A DNA stretch of 40,734 nt from an uncultured Saprospiraceae bacterium (GTDB lineage Bacteria > Bacteroidota > Bacteroidia > Chitinophagales > Saprospiraceae): the NCBI GenBank assembly GCA_937924805.1, contig CALDTZ010000059.1, forward strand, positions 1 to 40,734, in the 5' to 3' direction. The position numbers and the translations under genes were made by a program. Each line of letters begins with the position of its first letter. Positions within the stretch are counted from its first letter, which is position 1. The notes below the pieces were generated by a model. It ran no database searches, was not told the DNA's origin, and saw nothing but the letters and a program-made list of their open reading frames with translations. Positions 16,843 through 25,267 of the stretch are shown here, in pieces.

Positions 16843-17334
16843 TTATAGTTTAATATCAATTTCTAATTCTTTAATTTCTTTTTGCATTTGTTTTCGCGCT
16901 CTAAACAGATATACTTTTACCTTGCCGAGACTCATTTCTAATATTTCTGCAATATCCTCATAACTGTAACCTTCGTAATCTCGAAGCAGAATCAGTGATT
17001 TTTGAACCTCAGACAATTGTAAAAACCCTTGATTTATAATATCCCGAGATTCAAAAGCAAGGACGTCCGATGTAGAAGATATATCTCCCATAATAGGTGC
17101 TTCTCGCTCTAGTTTCTTTCTACGAAAATTGTCCATCACATTATTATGTGTAATTCGATAACACAATGCTTTCACAGTGTCTATCGTAATTTGATCTTTT
17201 CGTATCCAAATTTTTTCAAATGTATTTTGAACCACGTCTTCCGCTTCCATGGAATTACCCGTGAGTTTTACCGCATAGCGAAACAATGCATCTGCGTGAC
17301 TCATCACCATTTGATTGTAATCTTTCGTAGTCAA
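16843..17334 (-). CDS. ECF-type RNA polymerase sigma-70 factor
   Basis: The 163-residue ECF sigma factor directs RNA polymerase to a small stress or envelope regulon. Region 2 is DALFRYAVKLTGNSMEAEDV ending VQNTFEKIW. Region 4 contains LSEVQKSLILLRDYEGYSYE and the DNA-recognition helix EMSLGKVKVYLFRARKQM. No ATG exists at the natural start: the codon giving MTTKDYNQ is TTG. The first ATG in frame is nine codons in, at 17310, giving MVMSHADALFRY. I keep the TTG because DYNQMVMSHAD aligns with ECF N-termini. It heads an operon with a putative anti-sigma and an Asp-rich beta-barrel. Confidence 0.9.
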   Translation of the reverse strand: MTTKDYNQMVMSHADALFRYAVKLTGNSMEAEDVVQNTFEKIWIRKDQITIDTVKALCYRITHNNVMDNFRRKKLEREAPIMGDISSTSDVLAFESRDIINQGFLQLSEVQKSLILLRDYEGYSYEDIAEILEMSLGKVKVYLFRARKQMQKEIKELEIDIKL

Positions 17335-17490
17335 AATAATTTGATTTGGTTGTTTTGTATTGCTTATACGGATCTACTGTTCTAAAAGTTACAAATGATT
17401 CAAATAAATTTTCATTTTTTTAATATTTATTTAATATCCCTTGATAAATAAGTTATAACATATGAGTAAAATATTTAATATATTTGTCTT

Positions 17491-18414
17491 ATGTCTTCTT
17501 TATTTACAAATATACATTCGGATCGAGAGAAGCGAGAAAGCTTTATCATTTCAATAATCGTACATATAGTATTATTGCTTTGTTTTATTATTCCGATTGT
17601 AAAGCACTTGGATCCTCCTAAAAGTTACCATTCTATTGCGGTAAATTTTACTACAGATATTGGTGAACCATCTTTTGAAACAAATGAAAAGATCGGTCAA
17701 GCAAAAAAGCAAGAACAAAAAATAAATCGTGCAGCAGAGAAAATTGCCATCGAAAGTAAGATTGTAGAAGTAAAAGCTTCTGTTCCAGCGATCGAAAGAC
17801 CTGAGCCTAAACCTCCTGTAGAGGTGCGTGTTGCTCCAGTCGTAGAATCTGTTACAAAGCAACAAGTTGAAACCACTGAAGTCGTTGCTGAAAAACCTAA
17901 AAAAGAAGAAAAGGAAGAAAAGGTTGAAAAGACATCGGAGATTATCAAAGAAGTACCTCCTACTATAGAAGTACCTCCTACTATAGAAGTCCCTTCAAAG
18001 CCAACGGACGAAGAAATGGTAAATGAAAAGAGATCTGCATTTGGAAATTTATTTTCTAAAGGTACAAATGCTAATTCGAGTCAAGGCAATGATGAAACAT
18101 ACACTCCAAGTACCTCATCGATAGGTGATATTGTCAAAGGACAGGGCCAAGTAGGCGATGGATTTGTTGGTCGTAAAATTCTTAGAACGCCAACGATTAC
18201 AGATAAATCAAATGATAAAGGAATTGTCGCCGTTAAGATTTGTGTGAATGGAAGTGGTCGTGTTATATCATCAAGTTTTCAACAAAAAGGATCTACAACA
18301 ACCTCATCATACTTAATATCTTTAGCAAAAGAAAGTGTCTATGAGTATGTTTTTTCAGCAAGTGATCAGACAGAACAATGTGGTACGATCACAATTGAAT
18401 TTAAAGCAATCTAA
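17491..18414 (+). CDS. TonB-like energy transducer
   Basis: The 307-residue protein has a cytoplasmic N-terminus, one membrane segment about 18-37 (SFIISIIVHIVLLLCFIIPI), and a long Pro/Lys/Glu/Val-rich periplasmic arm about 60-170. The arm includes a six-residue repeat EVPPTI present twice in tandem. Residues about 240-307 form a C-terminal domain resembling TonB (VAVKICVNGSGRVISSSF, then YEYVFSASDQTEQCGTITIE). It would carry motor force from ExbB/ExbD to outer-membrane receptors. In related genomes a TonB-like gene usually follows exbD directly; here a three-gene opposite-strand operon lies between. The C-terminal domain match is moderate. It overlaps the convergent thioredoxin-fold gene by four bases. 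Confidence 0.78.
   Translation: MSSLFTNIHSDREKRESFIISIIVHIVLLLCFIIPIVKHLDPPKSYHSIAVNFTTDIGEPSFETNEKIGQAKKQEQKINRAAEKIAIESKIVEVKASVPAIERPEPKPPVEVRVAPVVESVTKQQVETTEVVAEKPKKEEKEEKVEKTSEIIKEVPPTIEVPPTIEVPSKPTDEEMVNEKRSAFGNLFSKGTNANSSQGNDETYTPSTSSIGDIVKGQGQVGDGFVGRKILRTPTITDKSNDKGIVAVKICVNGSGRVISSSFQQKGSTTTSSYLISLAKESVYEYVFSASDQTEQCGTITIEFKAI
17950..17985 (+). repeat. Tandem 18-base duplication inside the TonB-like gene
   Basis: Two identical adjacent 18-base units (GAAGTACCTCCTACTATA) encode EVPPTI twice. They are followed by a diverged third start (GAAGTCCCTTCA). This is a recent in-frame slippage event in the periplasmic arm. Confidence 0.95.
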
Positions 18415-18929
18415 GATTTATTATAATCCTCAAAGCTTTGTGATTTATATTTTTCTTTAACCACAAATTCTAATTCTTTCAATACCTCTTTCGTGTCTTT
18501 AAAACCAGGAGAAACGCGAATTCTTGCTATATCTTCATCTAACATAATAAAAGTAGGGTAGGCGAGTTCTCCCGCGGTCAAAGAATAAGCTAACATATGC
18601 ACTCCTCGTGTACCAGATAGAGATTCATATTCAAATGTATGCCCCATAAAATCAATTGGATTTTTTTGTTCTGCATCAAATTTTATGGCATAAAAGTGTT
18701 CATTAAGCATGTTGATAACATCTGGATCCTGAAAGGTCGACTGGTCCATCTTTTTACAGAATCCACACCATGATGTATAGATGTCAACATAGATCTTTTT
18801 TTGATCTAACTTATTGGCTTCTATAGCTTCATTCCATGTCATCCAATTAATTTGGGGTGATTCATTATTTTGACTTATCAATGAAACATGAAGCGTGATC
18901 AAAAAAAATACGGCAGAAAAAAATCTCAT
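18411..18929 (-). CDS. Secreted thioredoxin-fold protein
   Basis: The 172-residue protein has a signal peptide (about 1-20) and a thioredoxin-like fold. The active site WCGFC (C55, C58) follows KKIYVDIYTS, and the cis-Pro region appears as YPTFIMLDED. It is of the periplasmic DUF255/thioredoxin_7 type, probably reducing disulfides or isomerising them outside the cytoplasm. It is the last gene of a four-gene - strand unit, 23 bases after alkaline phosphatase. Its 3' end overlaps the convergent TonB-like gene (CTAA shared by both stops), with no terminator between them. Confidence 0.87.
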   Translation of the reverse strand: MRFFSAVFFLITLHVSLISQNNESPQINWMTWNEAIEANKLDQKKIYVDIYTSWCGFCKKMDQSTFQDPDVINMLNEHFYAIKFDAEQKNPIDFMGHTFEYESLSGTRGVHMLAYSLTAGELAYPTFIMLDEDIARIRVSPGFKDTKEVLKELEFVVKEKYKSQSFEDYNKS

Positions 18930-18952
18930 TGAATGAAGTTTAATGATGAAGA

Positions 18953-20104
18953 TTACTTTTTAAATGTTGAGGGTGAATTATCAAGTGATAAGGCTCTTAC
19001 CATTTTATCGAATATTGCAGTATTTTCATAAATGCCGCTAAAAGTAGCACTGCCAGGACCATAAGCAAATACAGGAATCATAACGGCTGTATGATACGTT
19101 GATGTAAATGCTGTAATGAGCGAATCCATTGTGGATTCCTGCTGTATTGCATAGCCTCCAGTTTCATGGTCTGCTGTCACAATAACTAATGTTTCTCCAT
19201 CCTTTTTTGCCCACTCAAGTACATGATTAACGGTTTTGTCAAAATCAACAAATTCCGTCAAGATATACTCTGAATTATTAGCATGTCCTCCCCAATCTAT
19301 TTGTGATCCTTCAACCATTAAGAAAAAACCATTGTCATTTTTATTATCTAAATAGGGTAGAGCTGACTTCGTAATTGGTTCGAGGTAGTCACGCCCTTGG
19401 CTTGCAGGTAATGGATCTGCATCGGCGGTCAAATAAGCAAAGTTTTTTGAAGGATCAATCGGGCAATTATCATAATCTGTAAGGTAATTACATATAATAT
19501 ATCCGTTTGATTCCATTTCTTTCAGTAAATCTCTTTCATCTTCTCTTCGATCAAAAAACTTCTTACCCCCTCCAGCAAAGAAATCGATCTCAGTATCCAT
19601 AAAATCAAGTGCAATTTCTTCATAATTTTTTCTGTATTTATTATGTGAAATAAAACTGGCTGGTGTCGCATGGACAATTGTTGATGTAGCAATAAGTCCT
19701 GTTGCTAGTCCTTTCTTTTCTGCTTTTTCTAAAACAGTCTCTACAGCTACCGTATCCATATCTACACCTATAGCACCATTGTAGGTTTTTACACCACTTG
19801 CGAAAGAGGTTGCTGCTGCAGCCGAATCGGTAATTAATTTGTTTCCTGCATGAGATTTGTGCAAACCGATGACTGGAAATTTTTCTAAAGCCGTCTTATT
19901 GCCATTATAATACATTCCAGCAGTCAGCTGACCTAAGCCCATGCCATCCCCAATCATTAATATTATATTCTTTGGTTTATCAACCGTTGGAATTGCTATC
20001 GGAGCAACTGTATCTTGATCGACTGTTTGAATTTTTGTTGCCGTTTTACATTGGATACAAAACGACAAAAGACCTAGCAATAATATTGATCGTATCATTT
20101 TCAA
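18953..20104 (-). CDS. Alkaline phosphatase
   Basis: This 383-residue metal-dependent phosphomonoesterase is exported. The N-terminus is a signal peptide with Cys residues at 16 and 19, so it may be a lipoprotein, although neither lipobox is canonical. The first metal ligand is D53 in MIGDGMGLGQ. The nucleophile is S94 in TDSAAAATSFASG. Further zinc ligands are seen in DWGGHANN, TADHETGG and the late His of TYHTAVM. The length is shorter than E. coli PhoA (471) but usual for compact PhoA-superfamily members. It follows dprA by four bases on the same message. No Pho box could be identified. Confidence 0.93.
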   Translation of the reverse strand: MKMIRSILLLGLLSFCIQCKTATKIQTVDQDTVAPIAIPTVDKPKNIILMIGDGMGLGQLTAGMYYNGNKTALEKFPVIGLHKSHAGNKLITDSAAAATSFASGVKTYNGAIGVDMDTVAVETVLEKAEKKGLATGLIATSTIVHATPASFISHNKYRKNYEEIALDFMDTEIDFFAGGGKKFFDRREDERDLLKEMESNGYIICNYLTDYDNCPIDPSKNFAYLTADADPLPASQGRDYLEPITKSALPYLDNKNDNGFFLMVEGSQIDWGGHANNSEYILTEFVDFDKTVNHVLEWAKKDGETLVIVTADHETGGYAIQQESTMDSLITAFTSTYHTAVMIPVFAYGPGSATFSGIYENTAIFDKMVRALSLDNSPSTFKK

Positions 20105-20108
20105 ATTT

Positions 20109-21209
20109 TCAGGCTAAAATATACCTTTTACCTGGAAGTGTCTTTAGTATTCCTTTAAATTCAAGATTTAAAAGTATACTTGACAATTCGGATACGGATT
20201 TATTGTGTTGATAATGAATGGTATCAAAACTTGTTTCTACTTGTGTATCAAGAATAGCACAAACTTTTTGCTCATCATCGTTCAAATCAATAAATAAAGA
20301 TTTTTGGCTGGGTTCTTCTGCGGTCTGGTCCCACATCATGATATAACCTATATCATCCGAAGATTCAAGCATTGCTGCTTGATGTGTTTTTATTAGCCAA
20401 TTGCATCCGATGGAATACTCATCTTTGATTTTGCCTGGTAGTGCAAATACATCTTTATTGTATTCGTTTGCCAATAATGCAGTAATGATCGATCCCCCTT
20501 TTCGTTTAGATTCAACGACTATTACGGCATCACTCATTGCTGCGATAATTCGATTACGCTTAGGGAAATTTTCTCTCAATGGGATTGTCAATGGTGGAAA
20601 TTCGGTTAATAGACCTCCCATTGAGACCATTTTTTTTGCTAATGCGGTATTTTCATGTGGATAGATTTTGTCTAACCCATGACCTAAAACGCCTATCGTA
20701 GGGATGTCATACTTTATACAGGCCCTGTGTACTTCAGAGTCAATACCGTAGGCGAGCCCACTTATGATTGTACAATTGTATTTTTTAAGGCCTTTGACTA
20801 ACGCATCAGAAAATAATTTACCATAATTAGTGGGCGTTCGAGTACCAACAATAGCTACGGTCCTGGTATTATTCAGATCCGTATTACCTCGATAATATAA
20901 AAACAAAGGAGCATCTTCGTTTTGTTTTAGACGATTGGGGAAGTCATTGTCATTAAATGGAATCACCCTAATTTCTGGATGGTCAGATAAAAATTTCATT
21001 TCCATCTGGGATAAAGTCATGGGATCTGCTCTAAGCACAGCCTCTGCCAGCTTTGGTCCGATTCCAGGAATTTTTAGTAACTGAGTTTTTGATTTTTTAA
21101 AAATAGGTTTAGCTCCGCCACAATAACTAATGAGTAGGCGTGCTTTTTTAGATCCAATAAGTGAAATTTTGGATAAAGCGATTAGGTACGGAAGTTGTTC
21201 GATTAGCAT
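20109..21209 (-). CDS. dprA: DNA-processing protein DprA (natural transformation)
   Basis: The 366-residue cytoplasmic protein loads RecA on incoming single-stranded DNA during transformation. Residues about 1-70 hold a SAM/HhH-like N-terminal domain (LLKIPGIGPKLAEAVLRADP). The Rossmann core about 80-290 has the family motifs VAIVGTRTPTNYG, ISGLAYGIDSEVHRAC, GVLGHGLDKIYPHEN, FPKRNRIIAAMSDAVIVVES and the GSIITALLANEYN/VFALPG end. The last ~70 residues look like the DprA winged-helix domain. It begins five bases after the TMTC-like gene, a neighbour with no obvious link to transformation. Confidence 0.95.
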   Translation of the reverse strand: MLIEQLPYLIALSKISLIGSKKARLLISYCGGAKPIFKKSKTQLLKIPGIGPKLAEAVLRADPMTLSQMEMKFLSDHPEIRVIPFNDNDFPNRLKQNEDAPLFLYYRGNTDLNNTRTVAIVGTRTPTNYGKLFSDALVKGLKKYNCTIISGLAYGIDSEVHRACIKYDIPTIGVLGHGLDKIYPHENTALAKKMVSMGGLLTEFPPLTIPLRENFPKRNRIIAAMSDAVIVVESKRKGGSIITALLANEYNKDVFALPGKIKDEYSIGCNWLIKTHQAAMLESSDDIGYIMMWDQTAEEPSQKSLFIDLNDDEQKVCAILDTQVETSFDTIHYQHNKSVSELSSILLNLEFKGILKTLPGKRYILA

Positions 21210-21214
21210 GATTG

Positions 21215-23101
21215 TTATTCATATTTTCGAGCCGCATTTTCATCTCCCATCATTCGGTAAATCTTACTAATGGATTGCTTGATCTTCACATTTGAAGGAT
21301 CGTGCGTATTACCTAAGAGAAGAATATGTTGTGCCCATTTATAATTTTTCTTTTGTTGAAATAAAACATTATGACCAAGTTCATAATAAAAATCGGTCAT
21401 TTTTGCAGGATTCACATCATTAAGATAAGTAGAAAATTCTTTTAAAAATTCAAGTTGGGGTCTATTTGTTCCAACGGTAATAAAAGTAGCGATCAACTTA
21501 TCAATATCTTTATCAATTTTGAAAATTTCAGCAGCGATTCCTGCAGCCATAAGATTAGCATTTCCATAATTTGGAAGTATAGTAAGTGCTTTGTCAGAAT
21601 ATTGCTGTGCTTCAAGTAAATTACTTTTTCTGGCTGTATTATCTGAAATGTTTAATGCTTCCTTGTAGAGTGCTGTTGCCATAAACGAGTTTGCTCGAGC
21701 ACTATTTTTTGAAACTTTTACAGCAGACCTATTTAAGGTCATTGCATTTTCCCATGCTGGTACTCGGGTGATTGTTTTTATTGCAAAAAGCAAAACGATT
21801 AAACCGATAATGCCCATTCCAATCTTTTTACTAAACCAACCTTTGGATGGAATAATGTTCAAGAATAAGTGGGCTAAGAATACACAAAAAGCAGCGGAAC
21901 TGATGAAAATAAAACGCTCATTCATAAATGTACCGACATTAAATATTGCATTGCTAACAATAGAAATCGTCATAATATAGAATAATATGCACCAAGCTAT
22001 AAGTGGTTTTTTTCGTATCCATAATAGACTCATAGTGGTCAATCCTATATGAATCAATAAACTTGATAAAACCCATATATTGGACCATTCCATTTTAGGA
22101 ATATGGTAAGGGTAGTAGTCATGTGTCAATGGGTGGGGAAAGAAACCTAATCCCAAGTATTTAAGGAGTGTGAAGGTTACAGTCGCATTTTTTTGACTTC
22201 CATTCATTTCAGCAAATGGATTGTTCATTACATCCTTTGGCAAGTTCGTGTTAATTAAATAACCAATAATGGCGTATCGCTGAATAAGATATAAAACAGT
22301 TACGGTTAATAATACACCTAAAACTTTGAGAATATCCTTATTCCTCATTCGTGTAAATAAAAATAAAGTCATAGGTACAACACCCAAAAATGTCAAGGTG
22401 TTTTCTTTCGATAGGATCCCCAAATAGTAAACGAAGGCCATTAGGATCAAAGCACTATTTTTCTTTTGAAGGATATACTTAAAACTATAATACATAGTGG
22501 CTAATGAAAAGATAAATGCCATTATCTCATCTCTACCTTTTATGTTTGCGATCGCTTCGACATGCACGGGGTGCACCATATATAGGGTAGCAGCAGCAAA
22601 GGGGATCGACATAAACCAAAAGGATTTATCTTCTGGAATTAGGAAGGAAAATATTCGAAAGAGCAATAACCCACAAAGGATATATAATAGGATGTTTATG
22701 ATGTGTTGCAGTGCAGGGTTGTTTTTAGAAATGGATTGTTCGATTGCGAAAGTAACAATGGATAAAGGTCTATATCTTCCTCCTTGTACCAGATCTCTTT
22801 GCTTTCCAAAATACCCTTGAAAACTTTCGGTGGTCAATATTTTCCATATACCATTGAGGCCTTCTTGTGTATACTCGTTGTCAGATATAACAATTTGATC
22901 ATCTAGAATATATCCGTAGGGAATACTTTGGAAATATAAACCGATTCCTAAAACGGTAAATACTGCAATGACCCATTTATTTTTGAGCCAAAATCCCTCA
23001 CTTGAATAAATGGAGACCTTTGGGGTTTTTCTTGCCAATGAACTTTTATTCGTTTTAGCCGAAGAACTTGCGTTATTTTTTTCTTTTTTCTTTTTAGACA
23101 T
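21215..23101 (-). CDS. TMTC/DUF1736-like multi-pass membrane protein with C-terminal TPR
   Basis: The 628-residue protein starts with a Lys/Ser/Asn-rich tail of about 40 residues and has roughly ten to twelve membrane segments up to about 460. A C-terminal helical TPR region (SARANSFMATALYKEALNIS, TILPNYGNANLMAAG) follows. The loops YILDDQIVISDN, GGRYRPLSIVTFAIEQ and MVHPVHVEAIANIKGRDE match the DUF1736/TMTC group of GT-C-fold proteins. The acidic DD in the first loop corresponds to the catalytic site of O-mannosyltransferases. Inference: a lipid-linked glycosyltransferase that modifies exported proteins. A -7 element lies 28 bases upstream and probably drives the whole unit TMTC-dprA-phosphatase-thioredoxin. 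Confidence 0.85.
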   Translation of the reverse strand: MSKKKKEKNNASSSAKTNKSSLARKTPKVSIYSSEGFWLKNKWVIAVFTVLGIGLYFQSIPYGYILDDQIVISDNEYTQEGLNGIWKILTTESFQGYFGKQRDLVQGGRYRPLSIVTFAIEQSISKNNPALQHIINILLYILCGLLLFRIFSFLIPEDKSFWFMSIPFAAATLYMVHPVHVEAIANIKGRDEIMAFIFSLATMYYSFKYILQKKNSALILMAFVYYLGILSKENTLTFLGVVPMTLFLFTRMRNKDILKVLGVLLTVTVLYLIQRYAIIGYLINTNLPKDVMNNPFAEMNGSQKNATVTFTLLKYLGLGFFPHPLTHDYYPYHIPKMEWSNIWVLSSLLIHIGLTTMSLLWIRKKPLIAWCILFYIMTISIVSNAIFNVGTFMNERFIFISSAAFCVFLAHLFLNIIPSKGWFSKKIGMGIIGLIVLLFAIKTITRVPAWENAMTLNRSAVKVSKNSARANSFMATALYKEALNISDNTARKSNLLEAQQYSDKALTILPNYGNANLMAAGIAAEIFKIDKDIDKLIATFITVGTNRPQLEFLKEFSTYLNDVNPAKMTDFYYELGHNVLFQQKKNYKWAQHILLLGNTHDPSNVKIKQSISKIYRMMGDENAARKYE

Positions 23102-23129
23102 AGGTATGGTATACGCGTTGCATTGGTGC

Positions 23130-23137
23130 CAAAAATA
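23130..23137 (-). promoter_or_regulatory. Bacteroidota-type -7 element for the TMTC-dprA operon
   Basis: TATTTTTG on the minus strand is identical to the element upstream of the ABC/M1 operon, and it gives a short leader of about 20 bases. No clear -33 TTG was found at the expected spacing. Confidence 0.4.
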
Positions 23138-23175
23138 TTTATAATCTTTATATTTATATAATATTATAGCACTCT

Positions 23176-23862
23176 ATGCAAAACTACCTTTTTGTTGTTT
23201 TCATTTTATTTTTCTTTTCATTCGTTTCGAATAGCGATGCACAAATCAATTTTCAAGTTGGGATTGGTACAAGCTATACGTTAGCGAATGCACACAATGA
23301 CTTAGTTACAGAATTTAATACCGCGAATGCATTTAGATTAGAAGAGGATTTTCCAGCATTACGTGTAATGTCAGGTATTCATTTAGGTCTTCGGTATATG
23401 GTAGGGAATTGGGGCTTAGATCTAAGTTTACAAAATTTACGACGGACAAGAGAAACGTATGGTGAAGATGGTACGATTCTTTTTGAAAAAAAATATTATT
23501 ATACCGTGAATGGGTTAAATGCTGGTGTTGAGTTTAAGACGAACAAAATAATAAGTTACGGGATCGGTATAGGTCCGAGAAACGTTCGAATTCAACGAGA
23601 TATAAAAAATACGGATAAGCGAGTTGCTGTTATTGATAAAGATATGTACCAATGGAATATAAAAACGTATATCCTTTTTGAATTTGGAGGTCAAGCATTT
23701 ACTCGTTTTGCTTTACGTCCATATTTTGATTTCCCTCTTCAAAGTATATCCTTGCTTCAATTAGCAAACGATATGGAACTTCCAAATTATTCAGGCGATG
23801 TCGATGAATTTTTCAAAGGAATAGGCATAAGCTTCATCTTTTATAATGGACCACAATCATGA
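23176..23862 (+). CDS. Outer-membrane beta-barrel protein (porin-like)
   Basis: The 228-residue protein has a signal peptide (about 1-22, ending SNSDAQ). It shows alternating polar/hydrophobic strands typical of a small 8-strand barrel (VGIGTSYTLANAHND, MSGIHLGLRYMVGNWGLDLS, GIGISFIFYNGPQS at the end). No specific family is recognised. Its stop overlaps the ATG of the next gene (ATGA), so it is translationally coupled to a lipoprotein gene and then to a BtuF-like receptor. That suggests the barrel and lipoprotein act with the receptor at the outer membrane. The shared role is inference. Confidence 0.78.
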   Translation: MQNYLFVVFILFFFSFVSNSDAQINFQVGIGTSYTLANAHNDLVTEFNTANAFRLEEDFPALRVMSGIHLGLRYMVGNWGLDLSLQNLRRTRETYGEDGTILFEKKYYYTVNGLNAGVEFKTNKIISYGIGIGPRNVRIQRDIKNTDKRVAVIDKDMYQWNIKTYILFEFGGQAFTRFALRPYFDFPLQSISLLQLANDMELPNYSGDVDEFFKGIGISFIFYNGPQS

Positions 23863-24488
23863 AAAAACAAAACGCTTACTTATTCATAGTATGTTCCATT
23901 CTTCTCATGGGTTGCAGTCAGAAGATTACGAAGCAATATCGTTCAGAAATGAAAACCTTTCGGGCAGACACCATTACTGAACACTTAGAAGATGATCGAT
24001 CTCCCATTAAGAAAACAGATGTTAAACACCTAAACTATTTTCCATTAGATCCGAGCTTTTGTCTTGAATGTAAGTATACGCTTACACCAAATGTGGATAC
24101 CGTAAAAATTGATACGTATAGCGGTAAAGTTAAAGATTACCGTGCATATGCTGTTTTGAATTGTCCAAGAGAAAAAGAAATAATTACACTTCATATTTAT
24201 CAAAATATTGCTTTAGCTCAAATGGAAGAATATAAAAACTATTTGTTTCTACCTTTTATGGATGCGACAAATGGAGAGTCTAGTTATGGCGGAGGACGAT
24301 ACATTGATGTTTCAAAAAAAGAGTTGAAAAACGGATCTATAATCATTGATTTTAACAAGGCATATAGCCCTTGGTGTGCTTATTCTGATGGTTTTAATTG
24401 TCCTGTACCTCCAAAGGAAAACCATTTGGATATTGCAATATTAGCCGGTGAATCTACATGGACTGGCGTCAAGAAGAAAGGGGAATGA
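23859..24488 (+). CDS. Lipoprotein of unknown function
   Basis: The 209-residue protein has a clear lipoprotein signal: MKKQNAYLFIVCSILLMGC with lipobox LMGC, acylated Cys at 19. The mature part contains LDPSFCLECKYTLTPNVDT, then a GESSYGGGRYIDV segment and a conserved-looking end SPWCAYSDGFNCPVPPKENH. The latter resembles the DUF1684 group (Gly/Asp-rich loop and YNPPCAY-like motif), where PWCAY substitutes. I regard DUF1684 membership as plausible rather than certain. It overlaps the preceding barrel gene and the following BtuF-like gene by four bases each. Confidence 0.75.
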   Translation: MKKQNAYLFIVCSILLMGCSQKITKQYRSEMKTFRADTITEHLEDDRSPIKKTDVKHLNYFPLDPSFCLECKYTLTPNVDTVKIDTYSGKVKDYRAYAVLNCPREKEIITLHIYQNIALAQMEEYKNYLFLPFMDATNGESSYGGGRYIDVSKKELKNGSIIIDFNKAYSPWCAYSDGFNCPVPPKENHLDIAILAGESTWTGVKKKGE

Positions 24489-25267
24489 CCCAACTAAAAG
24501 ATCAATTACAAAGATCATTAACCTTTCAACATACACCGAGAAGAATAGTTTCTCTTGTGCCAAGTATGACGGAACTCGTTGATTATTTGGGGCATGGATC
24601 ATCATTGGTTGGATGTACTAAGTTTTGTGTTCACCCCGCTCATTTGCGTAAAGAAATCAGTATTATAGGAGGGACTAAGAATGTTCATATTGAAATTGTG
24701 AAACAATTAAAGCCAGATTTAATATTAGCCAACAAGGAAGAAAATGTCAAGGAACAAGTCGAAGCATTGATGGAGATTTGTCAAGTTTATATCTCAAATG
24801 TTAAGACATTGGATGATGCCTTAGTTATGAATCATCAAATTGCACAATTGTTACGCGTCGAAGATGAAGGAATAACATTAAATAAAGCCATAAAGAATAC
24901 ATTACATCATGATTCTGATCCACCATTAAAAGTTGCTTATATCATTTGGCAAAAGCCGCTAATAAGTGTTGGTGGAGATACGTTTATTCATCATATGTTG
25001 GAGGAAACTGGGTTTGTAAATGTTTTCGGTCATATGGATCGATATCCTAGTATCACCCAAGAAGAGCTGCAAGCTACAGATGCAGATATTGTATTTTTGT
25101 CTTCCGAACCATTCCCGTTCAAACAAAAACATATTATTGAGTATCAACGAGCTTTTCCGAAAAAATCGATTCATTTAATAGATGGAGAAATGGCTTCGTG
25201 GTATGGCAATCGTATGTTGCTTGGGGTGCAATACCTTACTCGACTTCGGAAGCGGCTTCTTTCTTAA
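24485..25267 (+). CDS. BtuF-like cobalamin/heme-type receptor without signal peptide
   Basis: The 260-residue protein belongs to the helical-backbone metal receptor superfamily. It shows [17 protein letters not shown] at the start, a [17 protein letters not shown] loop, [33 protein letters not shown], and the [15 protein letters not shown] segment. The start at 24485 forms ATGA with the lipoprotein stop. A start 27 bases earlier is possible but inside that gene. Either way there is no signal peptide, so the protein appears cytoplasmic, as in some Bacteroidota BtuF homologues. Its last 32 bases overlap the end of the convergent fur-family gene. Confidence 0.85.
   Translation: MTQLKDQLQRSLTFQHTPRRIVSLVPSMTELVDYLGHGSSLVGCTKFCVHPAHLRKEISIIGGTKNVHIEIVKQLKPDLILANKEENVKEQVEALMEICQVYISNVKTLDDALVMNHQIAQLLRVEDEGITLNKAIKNTLHHDSDPPLKVAYIIWQKPLISVGGDTFIHHMLEETGFVNVFGHMDRYPSITQEELQATDADIVFLSSEPFPFKQKHIIEYQRAFPKKSIHLIDGEMASWYGNRMLLGVQYLTRLRKRLLS

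Noticed and set aside
17479..17486. TATATTTG, a perfect -7 element just before the TonB-like ATG
   Set aside because: It would start RNA at or after the ATG and lacks a -33 element at the right spacing. The region is nearly all A and T, so a chance match is likely unless the mRNA is leaderless.
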